Notes under the pieces: generated by a model | What the model was told of the DNA's origin: nothing | Databases searched by the model: none | What the model saw: the letters and a program-made list of their open reading frames with translations, nothing else | Part shown: positions 19,901 through 27,567 of the stretch, in pieces | How the letters are laid out: every line of letters starts with the position of its first letter | Numbering within the stretch: the first letter of the stretch is position 1 | Made by a program: the position numbers and the translations under genes | DNA from: a virus | Direction: 5' to 3' (one strand) | IMG/VR virus record: IMGVR_UViG_3300025636_000021 | Span: 1-29,321 of that record | Length of the DNA stretch: 29,321 nt

Positions 19901-21947
19901 CATCACCCGGTGACCGGTAACTTTTAATAAGTTGCTTGTCCAATGATACCGTTAAATCCAGGATTTGGTCATTAAGACCTGTATATTCGTAGTTGTATAA
20001 TTTTCTACATCTACCTTTATCAAATATTTCAGATAGTAATTTTCGTGTTTCAGAAATTTTTATAGTCTGATCTTCAAGATCCTGAATTATTATTTCACGA
20101 TGCATAGTTATATAATATGTGATATCGTAAGCAGATTTATTTGTAATAAGATTGAATTCTTTTTGAACAACTTTGGGTATAATTCTAACTGCATATGAGA
20201 AACCTGGATTTTTAATTAAAAGCTCATCTTTAACTTTTGACGATTGTATACAAATATCATATAAGAGATGTGCAATACTAACTCCTGAGGTTGATTGTCC
20301 AATTTGCTGTGCAATATTTAAACCATTGGCACTACGGCGTTCAATTTCAGTACTGGCGGAACTTTTATTTGCAAGTTCATTATTCATTTTAGATTCTGCA
20401 AATCTCTCTTTAAAATCTTCACTAAATTCAATATTATAACTGTTAAAATATCCAGTTTGATCTTCACGATAACCAGTACCCAAGTGTGCAGTTTTATTTA
20501 ACTCAGTAACAAAAGAATTTAATGTTCCATTTAATGTAGGCTTGATATCAAAGGTCAAATCATGTTTTGTCGTATTAATAACATGTGTTGATGCAATATA
20601 ATTTACCGCTGTACCAGTTAAACTGGTTGTAGTTCCAGTAGCATTTGTTGTAGTACTAATCTCACTGTAACTAGTAATTAAAAATGGAATAACTTTTGCA
20701 ATTGGCAACACCGTTGAATTTTTTGGATTATCGTTGTCATATCCTTTATATGAAATTTTAATAAAATATACCGCAGTGCCAATGTCTGAATATCCCATAA
20801 GATTAGCAAATGTATGTAATGTATCATTAAGATTGGTATTTCCGATTTGAGTGATATCAAAGGCAAGATGTGAATCTACTCCCACCATTTTAGCAACATT
20901 CCCATCACCTGTACCTAAATTCTCTAAAGTTAAATTATCAATATTGAATTCAGTAGATGTTGCTGTTTGTGCAATAGTTACTTTATCAATATCGTTTGTA
21001 GGCCATCCGCCTGATATAGTTGTTTCAAAAGAATCACGATTAAATTCATGAAACGCAGTTGCATCATCTTTTGGAACAATAAACAGTTCTATATGATATG
21101 AATAATTTTCATAATTATCAAGTTCATTATACCAAAATATTTCTTGTTCTTCAGCAGCGTTAACCACTTCCTTTAATGTAGAGAAATCATTTGCGCTAAA
21201 AAAGCCATTCTCTTTTTTTAATTGTGGTAATTCACTTCTTTTTGTGTCTGTTTTAATTAGATTAGAATATTCCTGTTCATATGGCGTAACGCCTCCACCT
21301 ATGTAAACATTGGGTAGTGGATCAACAGTTGTAATAGTTCTGTTATTTGGTGGTTGCGGTGCAATTGAACTTACATATCCACGATTTAATGAAGTATCTA
21401 ACGATAGTATATCAGATAATCTAGGAGAATCTGGTTTTCCCAATGGTGTGGGGACTCCATCAAGTCTTTCGTCTGAGTTATTATTTTCGTGTTTTGCGAT
21501 AGTTGCAACAGTTGGTTGTGCACCACTTGATATGTTTGCTAAGTTAATACCTTTAGTGATAGAATTTTTAAAATAGTTAGAGGATTCCGTGCCGCCCTCT
21601 TTTTGTATCATTGCGCTTACAAGTTTTTTAGTAGTAATAGGATCTACTTTTAATTCAAGAGGGAGGTCTGGATCTACTCCCATACTTTTAGAAACAAAAT
21701 CAATATACCCGCCAGTATCATTTTCTCCGTATGGTGCCCAACGTGATATTATTTCTCTTATACTAGATAAATTATATCTTTCTTGGTAAGTATGCAAGGT
21801 TTTGACCATTGCACGAACTCCCATTTCAGGAGTAGCAAACGTCACAAATTCAGTGTCGTTGCCTGTTACCGAACCGTCCCAATTACTTCCACCAAGCCTG
21901 ATATTACCGGGATTATTGTTTCTTTGATTTCTGGGTATAGTAGACAT
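16932..21947 (-). CDS. Baseplate hub/tail structural protein with N-terminal lysozyme-like domain (1671 aa)
   Basis: Residues 1-115 hold a domain beginning RNNNPGNIRLGGSNWDG, with FATPEMGVRAM near 37-47 and RWAPYGENDTGGYIDFV near 69-85. This arrangement is known from phage structural proteins thought to have transglycosylase or muramidase activity; activity here is unproven. Residues about 240-690 resemble hub proteins of marine T4-like phages (a RKLYNYEYTGLNDQILDL segment near 645). Residues about 700-870 are charged and helical, probably coiled coil. Near 1030-1055 a VRKIKSTFSQGQFTQSLQ segment marks the end of the conserved hub-like part; the remaining 600 residues are acidic and low in obvious homology. 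It lies between gp53 and the gp5-like spike, the place expected for a gp27-like hub partner, which is inference. It starts two bases after the gp53 stop. Confidence 0.82.
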   Translation of the reverse strand: MSTIPRNQRNNNPGNIRLGGSNWDGSVTGNDTEFVTFATPEMGVRAMVKTLHTYQERYNLSSIREIISRWAPYGENDTGGYIDFVSKSMGVDPDLPLELKVDPITTKKLVSAMIQKEGGTESSNYFKNSITKGINLANISSGAQPTVATIAKHENNNSDERLDGVPTPLGKPDSPRLSDILSLDTSLNRGYVSSIAPQPPNNRTITTVDPLPNVYIGGGVTPYEQEYSNLIKTDTKRSELPQLKKENGFFSANDFSTLKEVVNAAEEQEIFWYNELDNYENYSYHIELFIVPKDDATAFHEFNRDSFETTISGGWPTNDIDKVTIAQTATSTEFNIDNLTLENLGTGDGNVAKMVGVDSHLAFDITQIGNTNLNDTLHTFANLMGYSDIGTAVYFIKISYKGYDNDNPKNSTVLPIAKVIPFLITSYSEISTTTNATGTTTSLTGTAVNYIASTHVINTTKHDLTFDIKPTLNGTLNSFVTELNKTAHLGTGYREDQTGYFNSYNIEFSEDFKERFAESKMNNELANKSSASTEIERRSANGLNIAQQIGQSTSGVSIAHLLYDICIQSSKVKDELLIKNPGFSYAVRIIPKVVQKEFNLITNKSAYDITYYITMHREIIIQDLEDQTIKISETRKLLSEIFDKGRCRKLYNYEYTGLNDQILDLTVSLDKQLIKSYRSPGDEYSWNRFLKGDTDLSKYLTKEQFARYREVTGLTDKLDNKLIRQSTDQEQKRSDLLRKQDELFNRTRQGMIATENKNITSADDAMTVSNRYQNIDSYADMAELQRLDPDLFNTVQRAIQADNIRRDVGFLGARIKKGDRDIEETKSSISNNNKQIEEYENTLRAQVGIDINAMLQEQAKFNRNIRSNLLKPINEISLAEELGADFFADSNKLSDTEYASMMDAIALNSITFERDILSNMRNGTTISSFSSTDRSNISLARSKFNESLNADLSMQRLEMTIKGDPFWVEYYVTEKTKEKMFGKNNSIDDVRGHNANVNGTNYMMLVVNKADGVDEFDNIKIDSLDIFLYMVRKIKSTFSQGQFTQSLQCIRQPIPSNFKSTTVYKGTVDGDGFGFGPGGEFADVTNRVGAGRGSDVVAGKPSEFTGFSNETNNVANGAFKKLSGSLSSLAGIMAEASPFPTAEQASRLTTLLNEAELLSNNGSTEATKVIADIKSKLRETFGTPEEASGLFQGSADDGTPPSPELIALLNTKIYDGETIITPTTVDQDRVTEIMSEIENITIKNTNSVTEMVQDISGHVTQTVDTRINTETPTQMVLENSNMMLDGSLPLHSTEEYKDPNSPAVDYNPDQLAALDLPVDVVEGYRDAAATRNGIKVRKYIDSLPEDQAELLNSIDNPYTVKTLPYDAPTIETIAATPLKTPREAIMQARIEDAQTQMIAAAGGSYNDLSADEKRHYENLSDAYDAIDEAAQLDPIRNESKLIKINNELDKSIRIYNDRLAGGDSEWSWTQEEAEEKTQIDNTVLENISNLDNAHSTPIADRVIVDDSGNVNIMKDMSVLPVKPSDGFTLPMDYLTENDEFVITDPHLAQYELAEKNWVDFRKGEFVTVNVVDPASGKTWQTELYSSFENPELAQQYGIDTTTVVAGETISQDDPRYTQWAVGNLSNIRNQISNELPLVTTVSIHNESANTAQKFTEILVEINDFVLVEGEE

Positions 21948-21949
21948 TT

Positions 21950-22240
21950 TTAGCCCATTCTATCTATATTAGTTTTTTTAGGAATACGTATAACTTTACC
22001 AGTAGTAAAATCATTGATTGGGTCTTGTATGATATCTGGATTACGTAGTGCAAATATCCACCAGTATTTAGATGTACCATATGACTCATAACTTAGAAGG
22101 TCAGGTCTGTTATCTAATCTTTGTGGGATTGTATACTCAATGTCCATGGGATCTTTAATTATATATCTGGGTTTTTGTATATCTAAAATCTTATTAAATA
22201 GTATTGGAGTATTTCTCCATGGTGATCTGTTATCATACAT
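21950..22240 (-). CDS. gp53: Baseplate wedge protein, gp53-like
   Basis: A 96-residue protein matching the core of the T4 gp53 wedge family: a YTIPQRLDNRPDLLS stretch, YGTSKYWWIFALRNPDII, then TGKVIRIPKK near the C terminus. T4 gp53 is about twice as long, so this is the short LysM-like form frequent in marine T4-like phages. gp53 joins neighbouring wedges around the hub. The ATG overlaps the gp48 stop in the sequence ATGTATGA, and GAGAGG lies about ten bases upstream inside the end of gp48. That Shine-Dalgarno region (plus-strand 22246-22256) is complementary to the candidate small RNA at 27604-27715. Confidence 0.9.
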   Translation of the reverse strand: MYDNRSPWRNTPILFNKILDIQKPRYIIKDPMDIEYTIPQRLDNRPDLLSYESYGTSKYWWIFALRNPDIIQDPINDFTTGKVIRIPKKTNIDRMG

Positions 22241-22952
22241 AACCTTTACCTCTCAAATTTCCTCTTAGATATTCATCTACTGTAAAGTTTTCTCTTATAC
22301 TTTTAGGAGAATATGTAGCCAATAATGAAAATACAAATGCGCCATTTACTGGCATTCTAATTGTTTCGTTTGATGTATTAGTGTTTGCTGAACGTAGTTT
22401 TCCTGCAGCAGTCATAACACCATCTTCTACAGGTCTATGTTCTATTTTTTTTAACACATCATAAATTTCGCCTCTGGGATCCCCACCTACTGTTGGATCT
22501 CCAGTCTTTTTATTTTCTATTTCGATATAAGATACATCAGCATCCAAGTTGTATGTAAAATCAGTTAATACAACAGGAACATTTTGAAATATACCGTGTG
22601 CATTAAATCTAAGAACCGGCGGTGGTAATCCTCTATCATTATCCAATTTACCAAATCTCATTTTCATTGAACCTCTAAAAAAGTCTAATGCCTGCAAGAT
22701 ATAATATGCCTGCTCTTCATTCTCAATTAGTATAGGAGCAGTAACGGAAAAAGATGCATTATTTGCAGATTCAAAAAATGATTGTTGAAAGTTAGAATGT
22801 GTTGTAGCCGCTTGTGAATAATTTGCATTTATAATATTAGTAACGGTGGGCGTATACGGAAAGTTAAACTTTCGTATTCCACTCTCTCTCAATCGACCAC
22901 TGGGATCAATGATATTTACAGGTTGCTGGTCCTTGTATGGGTTATACGCCAT
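22233..22952 (-). CDS. gp48: Baseplate tail-tube cap protein, gp48-like
   Basis: A 239-residue protein that fits the T4 gp48 tube-cap family: an alternating SFSVTAPILIENEEQAYYIL strand and helix, LDFFRGSMKMRFG, then GLPPPVLRFNAHG and NVPVVLTDFTYNLDADVSYIEI. gp48 sits on top of the hub and, with gp54, starts tail tube growth. It is shorter than T4 gp48 (about 364 residues). gp54 is related, so it could instead be that partner, but the PPPVLRFNAHG region favours gp48. It is the first gene of its late block, with AGGAG ahead of the ATG and a late promoter about 25 bases upstream. It overlaps gp53 by eight bases. Confidence 0.85.
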   Translation of the reverse strand: MAYNPYKDQQPVNIIDPSGRLRESGIRKFNFPYTPTVTNIINANYSQAATTHSNFQQSFFESANNASFSVTAPILIENEEQAYYILQALDFFRGSMKMRFGKLDNDRGLPPPVLRFNAHGIFQNVPVVLTDFTYNLDADVSYIEIENKKTGDPTVGGDPRGEIYDVLKKIEHRPVEDGVMTAAGKLRSANTNTSNETIRMPVNGAFVFSLLATYSPKSIRENFTVDEYLRGNLRGKGYV

Positions 22953-22975
22953 AACTGCTTCTCCTAGATTACATC

Positions 22976-22985
22976 AGTATTTATC
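22976..22985 (-). promoter_or_regulatory. T4-type late promoter for the gp48-to-GH24 block
   Basis: Read on the minus strand this is GATAAATACT, identical to the late promoter at 13361-13370. It lies about 24 bases before the gp48 ATG. All five genes of the block appear to depend on it, as no other promoter is seen between them. Confidence 0.7.
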
Positions 22986-23013
22986 ACGGTATAAACTACG
23001 TATATTTGGAAAA
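22976..23013. repeat. 38-bp element, copy B, at divergent late/early promoters
   Basis: This is the second copy of the element at 13361-13398 (35 of 38 identical). It again joins GATAAATACT on the minus strand to a GTATA-N6-GTATA direct repeat upstream. Here it lies between gp48 and gp55, with the sigma70 -35 box of gp55 eleven bases further right. Confidence 0.75.
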
Positions 23014-23024
23014 CATTAAATAGG

Positions 23025-23053
23025 TTGACAACTACATAAAAACAATGTATAAT
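23025..23053 (+). promoter_or_regulatory. Consensus sigma70 promoter for gp55 and the recombination genes
   Basis: TTGACA at 23025-23030 and TATAAT at 23048-23053 match the consensus exactly with the ideal 17-base spacer. A TTAGGAGAA ribosome site follows before the ATG at 23082. Such a strong promoter suggests early or middle transcription by unmodified host polymerase. Confidence 0.85.
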
Positions 23054-23081
23054 AATAATAAATTATTAGGAGAATACAAAA

Positions 23082-23972
23082 ATGGCCAGACGGCAGAATT
23101 ATTTAAACAATAGAGATATGCTAAAGCAAATTCATATTTCTAAATCTAATTTTTCATGGTTTGAAGATTATGACCTATACAATCAATTTGATGTAATTAT
23201 TGATAATATTACTGGCGAACTTGATCTAAAAACAGAACTAAATTCATTAATGGATGTTGCTAGACAGACAAAAGCAGACCGTATTCAAAAGGCTGCATGG
23301 GATTTGAACACTGACAAAAAGAAAAAACAAGTTGATTTTGCGGTAGACAAAAATTCATTCAACGAAGAAGAATTAGTATTCCGTGTTATGACATTTGAAC
23401 ATATTCCGGATGAACCAGGCAGAAAACTAAATCCCAAGACTGTGGCAGATCATAAAGTTAAATTAAACTTTCCACCATACAAGCATTATATTCTAAGAAA
23501 TGGCGAAGTTGCCGAAGTGGGCATATCACATTTCAATAAAAATAAAGAATTTGACTTGACATCAGGTAAGATTACTGCTACATTGGCAAATATGTATATC
23601 AAACTAGTAGAACGCTATTCACAGCGTGGTAATTGGCGTGGATATACATATATTGACGAAATGAGAGGACAAGCCTTACTACAGTTGACACAGATTGGTC
23701 TACAGTTTAATGAAGCAAAATCAGATAATCCATTTGCTTACTACACTGCAGCAGTTAATAATTCATTTACACGTGTTCTTAATATTGAGAAAAAAAATCA
23801 AGGCATTAGAGATGATCTATTAGAGAAATCAGGGCAGGCTCCTAGTTGGACAAGACAACTTGAACATGAAATGAAGTCACAAGAGCGGTGGAAGAAAATT
23901 ATTAGAACTAATATCACAGACGACCAAATACCAACTGAAACTATTAAAGAGATTTATGCAGACGATGAATGA
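23082..23972 (+). CDS. gp55: Late-transcription sigma factor, T4 gp55-like, with an internal insertion
   Basis: gp55 is the sigma70-family subunit that directs polymerase to late promoters. The N-terminal NYLNNRDMLKQI (6-17) matches T4 NYVNNKELLQAI. Residues about 168-236 are the sigma region 2 core, with WRGYTYIDEMRGQALLQL and SDNPFAYYTAAVNNSFTRVL. In T4 these parts are only some 30-40 residues apart; here about 150 residues separate them, including FPPYKHYIL near 130-138. T4 gp55 has 185 residues against 296 here. The C terminus (IKEIYADDE) is short, hydrophobic and acidic, as is the T4 segment that binds the sliding clamp, but this is only a resemblance. It is the first gene of a long plus-strand unit and presumably reads the late promoters at 13361 and 22976. 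Confidence 0.9.
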   Translation: MARRQNYLNNRDMLKQIHISKSNFSWFEDYDLYNQFDVIIDNITGELDLKTELNSLMDVARQTKADRIQKAAWDLNTDKKKKQVDFAVDKNSFNEEELVFRVMTFEHIPDEPGRKLNPKTVADHKVKLNFPPYKHYILRNGEVAEVGISHFNKNKEFDLTSGKITATLANMYIKLVERYSQRGNWRGYTYIDEMRGQALLQLTQIGLQFNEAKSDNPFAYYTAAVNNSFTRVLNIEKKNQGIRDDLLEKSGQAPSWTRQLEHEMKSQERWKKIIRTNITDDQIPTETIKEIYADDE

Positions 23973-24978
23973 AAATTTATTCAAAAAATTAGCATACTTT
24001 ACAGATATACATTTTGGAATGCGAAACAACGCACAACAACACAATAAAGATTGTAGTGACTTTGTTGATTGGTTTATTGAGCAAGCAAAAGAGCGCGGAT
24101 GCGAAACGTGTATATTCGGCGGGGATTGGCATCATAATCGTGCCAGTTTAAATATATCAACAATGAAATATTCTATTGAGAGTTTACGTAAACTCAATGA
24201 TGCATTTGAAAATGTTTATTTCATTAAAGGTAATCATGATTTATTTTATCGTGAAAGCCGTGAAGTTAGTAGCGTAGAGTTTGCTAAGGAATTTGAAAAT
24301 ATCACAGTTGTTGATGATACAACCATTATTGGTGATGTTGCACTAGTAAGTTGGTTAATAGGAGATGAATGGAAGAAAGTACCAAAGATAAAATCCAAGT
24401 ATATGTTTGGTCACTTTGAACTACCTACATTCAAACTAAATGCTATGGTAGAAATGCCAGACCATGGTGGACTGAAGCGAGAAATGTTCTCACACCAAGA
24501 TTATGTATTCACAGGTCACTTTCATCAAAGACAAGTTAAAGGTAATATTATCTATACTGGTAATGCTTTCCCACATAACTTCTCTGATGCGTGGGACGAT
24601 GACCGCGGGTGGATGTTTTTGGAATGGGGTGGTAAGCCTGAGTTCTATGCTTGGGAAGATGCACCGAAATACAAAACAATAAAACTTTCAAAGTTATTAG
24701 ATGATCCAGATAAGTATCTACTGCCTAAGTCTACAATTAAAGTATCGCTTGATATTGATATATCATACGAGGAAGCAAATTTTATCAAAGACACCTTTAT
24801 TGAAACATATTCATTGCGTGACATAACACTTGTCCCAGTGAAGTCAAACGAACATGAAGAAGATACCTCAGCAGAGATACATTTTGAAACTATTGATCAG
24901 ATTGTATTGTCACAATTAACATCATTAGATGGAACTTTTGATAAGAATGTATTAATAGAGATTTATAATGGACTATAA
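23956..24978 (+). CDS. gp47: Recombination endonuclease subunit gp47 (Mre11/SbcD-type)
   Basis: A 340-residue metallophosphoesterase that with gp46 forms the phage Mre11-Rad50-like complex, which resects DNA ends for recombination and degrades host DNA. The metal motifs are complete: Asp17 and His19 (DIHFG), Asp57 (GGDWHH), Asn93-His94-Asp95 (KGNHD), His153 (GHFEL), and His188 and His190 (GHFHQ). The length equals T4 gp47 (about 339). It overlaps the end of gp55 and may start at ATG 23956 or at 23965, which would give MNENLFKK; neither has a well-placed Shine-Dalgarno (AAAGAG at 23946-23951). The 3' end overlaps the dehydrogenase-like gene by 11 bases, so the unit is tightly coupled. Confidence 0.93.
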   Translation: MQTMNENLFKKLAYFTDIHFGMRNNAQQHNKDCSDFVDWFIEQAKERGCETCIFGGDWHHNRASLNISTMKYSIESLRKLNDAFENVYFIKGNHDLFYRESREVSSVEFAKEFENITVVDDTTIIGDVALVSWLIGDEWKKVPKIKSKYMFGHFELPTFKLNAMVEMPDHGGLKREMFSHQDYVFTGHFHQRQVKGNIIYTGNAFPHNFSDAWDDDRGWMFLEWGGKPEFYAWEDAPKYKTIKLSKLLDDPDKYLLPKSTIKVSLDIDISYEEANFIKDTFIETYSLRDITLVPVKSNEHEEDTSAEIHFETIDQIVLSQLTSLDGTFDKNVLIEIYNGL

Positions 24979-25570
24979 GAGAGTTTTAATAACAGGAAAT
25001 AAAGAATATGGGCTTTGTAAAGAAATATGTAATATTTTTGATACTGTGGATAACATTGATTATTTTACTGCTTCTAGGGTAAATGATTGGGATCTTACTT
25101 CAGCCACAACGCAAAATAAACTAGCAGACTTTTTTATCTCAGAAAATTGTAATGTCTTTATTAACAATTCTGCTATGTGGAAATTTCAACAAACTCTTTT
25201 GGCTGAGACAATGTATAATCGTATTAAGGATGAACAATTGGCTGCCCATTTCATACATATAGGAAGTACAGCAGATACAGGTGTTAAAGGAAGAACTTGG
25301 AGATACCCAACAGAAAAGAAAGCATTGAAAAACTATAACCGAGATTTATCCTATATGGCAATTGGCGGTTCAAATGTAAAAACCACATTGTTATCTCCGG
25401 GTAGTCTAACAACACCAAATGTTATGAAAAAGCACCCAGATAGAAAACTGTTAGACGTTGAATATATCGCAGAGGTCATTTTATGGTTGCTTTCTCAGCC
25501 GGAATATGTTAACATTAATGAAATTTCACTAGATCCTATCCAAGATGGGACATACGCAAGAGAGAGGTAG
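24968..25570 (+). CDS. Short-chain dehydrogenase/reductase-like protein
   Basis: A 200-residue protein with the layout of a short-chain dehydrogenase: an N-terminal strand and cofactor turn VLITGNKEYGL (6-16), where the third Gly of TGxxxGxG is Leu; NNSA at 66-69 in place of NNAG; Ser100 in HIGS; Tyr113 and Lys117 in YPTEK, the YxxxK pair; and SPGSLTTP at 143-150. Catalytic Ser, Tyr and Lys are all present, so it may be an active NAD(P)-dependent oxidoreductase, but the weakened Gly motif leaves the cofactor uncertain. It is short for the family (about 250). It sits between gp47 and gp46, overlapping gp47, which is an odd place for a metabolic enzyme. Substrate unknown. Confidence 0.75.
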   Translation: MDYKRVLITGNKEYGLCKEICNIFDTVDNIDYFTASRVNDWDLTSATTQNKLADFFISENCNVFINNSAMWKFQQTLLAETMYNRIKDEQLAAHFIHIGSTADTGVKGRTWRYPTEKKALKNYNRDLSYMAIGGSNVKTTLLSPGSLTTPNVMKKHPDRKLLDVEYIAEVILWLLSQPEYVNINEISLDPIQDGTYARER

Positions 25571-25577
25571 ATTACTT

Positions 25578-27374
25578 TTGCTAAAGATTAAAAATATTAC
25601 AATCCGAAACTTTATGAGTGTAGGGAATGTTACGCAAGCAATTGATTTAGAACGAGATTCGTTATCTCTAGTTCTAGGAAACAATTTAGACTTAGGCGGA
25701 GATGGTTCACGCAACGGTACAGGTAAGACAACTCTTATCAATGCGTTATCATATGGACTATATGGTAACGCATTAACGAACATCAAAAAGAATAACCTAA
25801 TTAACAAGACTAACGGTAAAGGAATGTTAGTCACTGTTGATTTTGAATATAACGGAAGCGAATATCGCATTGAACGTGGTCGCTCACCTAATGTATTCAG
25901 ATTAAAGCGTGATAATGTTGAAATTAATGAAACTGAAGACGAAGCACAAGGAGAAATGCGCCAAACACAAGTAGAAGTTGATTCTATTATTGGTATTTCT
26001 CATTCTATGTTTAAGCATATTGTAGCTCTTAATACATATACGGAACCATTCCTCAGTATGAGAGCAGGAGATCAACGTGATATCATTGAAGAACTACTAG
26101 GTATCACAGAACTTTCACGCAAGGCAGAATCCTTACGCGATGATGTTAAATCTACCAAAGAACAAATTAAAGATGAAGAGTATCGTCTAAAATCAATTGA
26201 AGATGCAAATGGACGTATTTTAAAATCTATCAAAGATATTGAACGCAGACAACGTGTGTGGTTACAGAAACATGAGACAGACATCAAAGACCTTGAAACA
26301 GGTTTAGATGCATTGTCACATATAGATATCGATAAAGAGATTCAGAATCATGCGTTGATTGCAGAATTCAATGAAAAGAAAATACGCCTAGATGATGCAT
26401 TACGTTGGATGAATAATATTAATACAGACGATGCAAAACAAGAAAAAGTTATTTCTAAACTTAAAAATGAAATTAAATTGCTAAAGGAGCACACATGCTA
26501 TGCTTGTGGACAAGAAATGCATGATGATAAACAAGAAAGCATTCTTGCAGCAAAGGAAGAACAGAAACAAGAATCTAATCTACAACTTCTTGAAAATAAT
26601 GAGAAACTAAAGGAATACGAAAGTATTGTTGCAGAAATCGGTGAAATTGGTAATAAGCCATCAGTATTTTATGAAACACTAAATGATGCATATGAACATC
26701 AAAACTCAGTTAGAATGTTAGAAGAGCAGATTGAACAAAAGAAACTTTTAGACGATCCGTATACAGACCAAATTAATGAAATGAGAGATAGTGCACTTGA
26801 AGAATTAGACTATACTAATATGAATACACTTGTATCATATCGTGAACATCAAGAATTCCTAATGAAACTATTAACAAACAAAGATAGTTTCATTAGAAAA
26901 AAGATTATTGACCAGAATTTAAGTTTTCTAAATACAAGACTACAAACGTATTTGGACAAGTTGGGACTTCCTCATGAAGTACGATTCCAAAGCGATTTAT
27001 CTGTAGAGATTACTGAATTAGGTAGAGACTTAGATTTTGATAATTTATCAAGAGGAGAACGTAATAGACTTATTCTAGGTTTATCATGGGCATTCCGTGA
27101 TATATTCGAATCACTGTATAGCACGATCAATGTATTATTCATTGATGAACTTATTGACAGTGGAATGGACACCAATGGTGTTGAAGCATCACTCGCCGTA
27201 CTAAAGAAAATGGTAAGAGATAGTGGACGTTCACTATTTCTAGTATCCCATAGAGATGAACTTGTGGGTAGAGTTAGTGATGTATTGAATGTAGTTAAAG
27301 AAAACGGGTTCACTACATTTGCACAAGAAACAGAAACACTAGAACCCAGTGTTGAAATAGATATCGTCATATAG
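25578..27374 (+). CDS. gp46: Recombination endonuclease subunit gp46 (Rad50/SbcC-type ATPase)
   Basis: A 598-residue SMC-like ATPase partner of gp47. Walker A is GSRNGTGKTT (43-52, Lys50), followed by two coiled-coil arms around a zinc hook Cys307-Tyr-Ala-Cys310. The ABC signature is LSRGERNRL (490-498), Walker B is LFIDE (520-524) and the H-loop SH is at 557-558. The length is close to T4 gp46 (560). I chose TTG at 25578: AGAGAGG lies about eleven bases upstream and the protein then begins LLKIKNITIRNF, the usual first strand. The frame extends to ATG 25545, which would add eleven residues and overlap the dehydrogenase-like gene. A good TAGGAG site at the end serves the next gene. Confidence 0.94.
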   Translation: MLKIKNITIRNFMSVGNVTQAIDLERDSLSLVLGNNLDLGGDGSRNGTGKTTLINALSYGLYGNALTNIKKNNLINKTNGKGMLVTVDFEYNGSEYRIERGRSPNVFRLKRDNVEINETEDEAQGEMRQTQVEVDSIIGISHSMFKHIVALNTYTEPFLSMRAGDQRDIIEELLGITELSRKAESLRDDVKSTKEQIKDEEYRLKSIEDANGRILKSIKDIERRQRVWLQKHETDIKDLETGLDALSHIDIDKEIQNHALIAEFNEKKIRLDDALRWMNNINTDDAKQEKVISKLKNEIKLLKEHTCYACGQEMHDDKQESILAAKEEQKQESNLQLLENNEKLKEYESIVAEIGEIGNKPSVFYETLNDAYEHQNSVRMLEEQIEQKKLLDDPYTDQINEMRDSALEELDYTNMNTLVSYREHQEFLMKLLTNKDSFIRKKIIDQNLSFLNTRLQTYLDKLGLPHEVRFQSDLSVEITELGRDLDFDNLSRGERNRLILGLSWAFRDIFESLYSTINVLFIDELIDSGMDTNGVEASLAVLKKMVRDSGRSLFLVSHRDELVGRVSDVLNVVKENGFTTFAQETETLEPSVEIDIVI

Positions 27375-27383
27375 GAGAAAATA

Positions 27384-27560
27384 ATGACAAATCATGATCA
27401 AATTTTAGAACAAATTGAAGTATATATTAAAGAACATGCATCGTTTGAAGAAAAGGGAGTAAAAGCAGCAGCCGCAAGGGCTCGTAAAGCACTAGGAGAT
27501 ATCGGTAAACTAACCAAGGCACGCCGCGCAGAAATTCAAGAAAAGAAAAATAATATGTAA
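27384..27560 (+). CDS. Small basic Hc1 histone-like protein
   Basis: A 58-residue ORF (MTNHDQILEQIEVYIKEHAS...) preceded by TAGGAG, nine bases after the gp46 stop. Residues about 24-52 contain KGVKAAAARARKALGDIGK and TKARRAEIQEKK, an Ala/Lys/Arg helix pattern like the histone H1-like Hc1 family. Such small proteins occur in T4-like marine phages. It could bind or compact DNA, perhaps helping the gp46/47 complex or closing down the host nucleoid; both are guesses. The acidic N-terminal third is unlike Hc1. It ends eight bases before the promoter of the candidate small RNA. Confidence 0.75.
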   Translation: MTNHDQILEQIEVYIKEHASFEEKGVKAAAARARKALGDIGKLTKARRAEIQEKKNNM

Positions 27561-27567
27561 AAAAAAC

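Noticed and set aside
25529-25870. Minus-strand ORF of 113 codons over the start of gp46
   Set aside because: It is antisense to the Walker A region of gp46, which is clearly coding.
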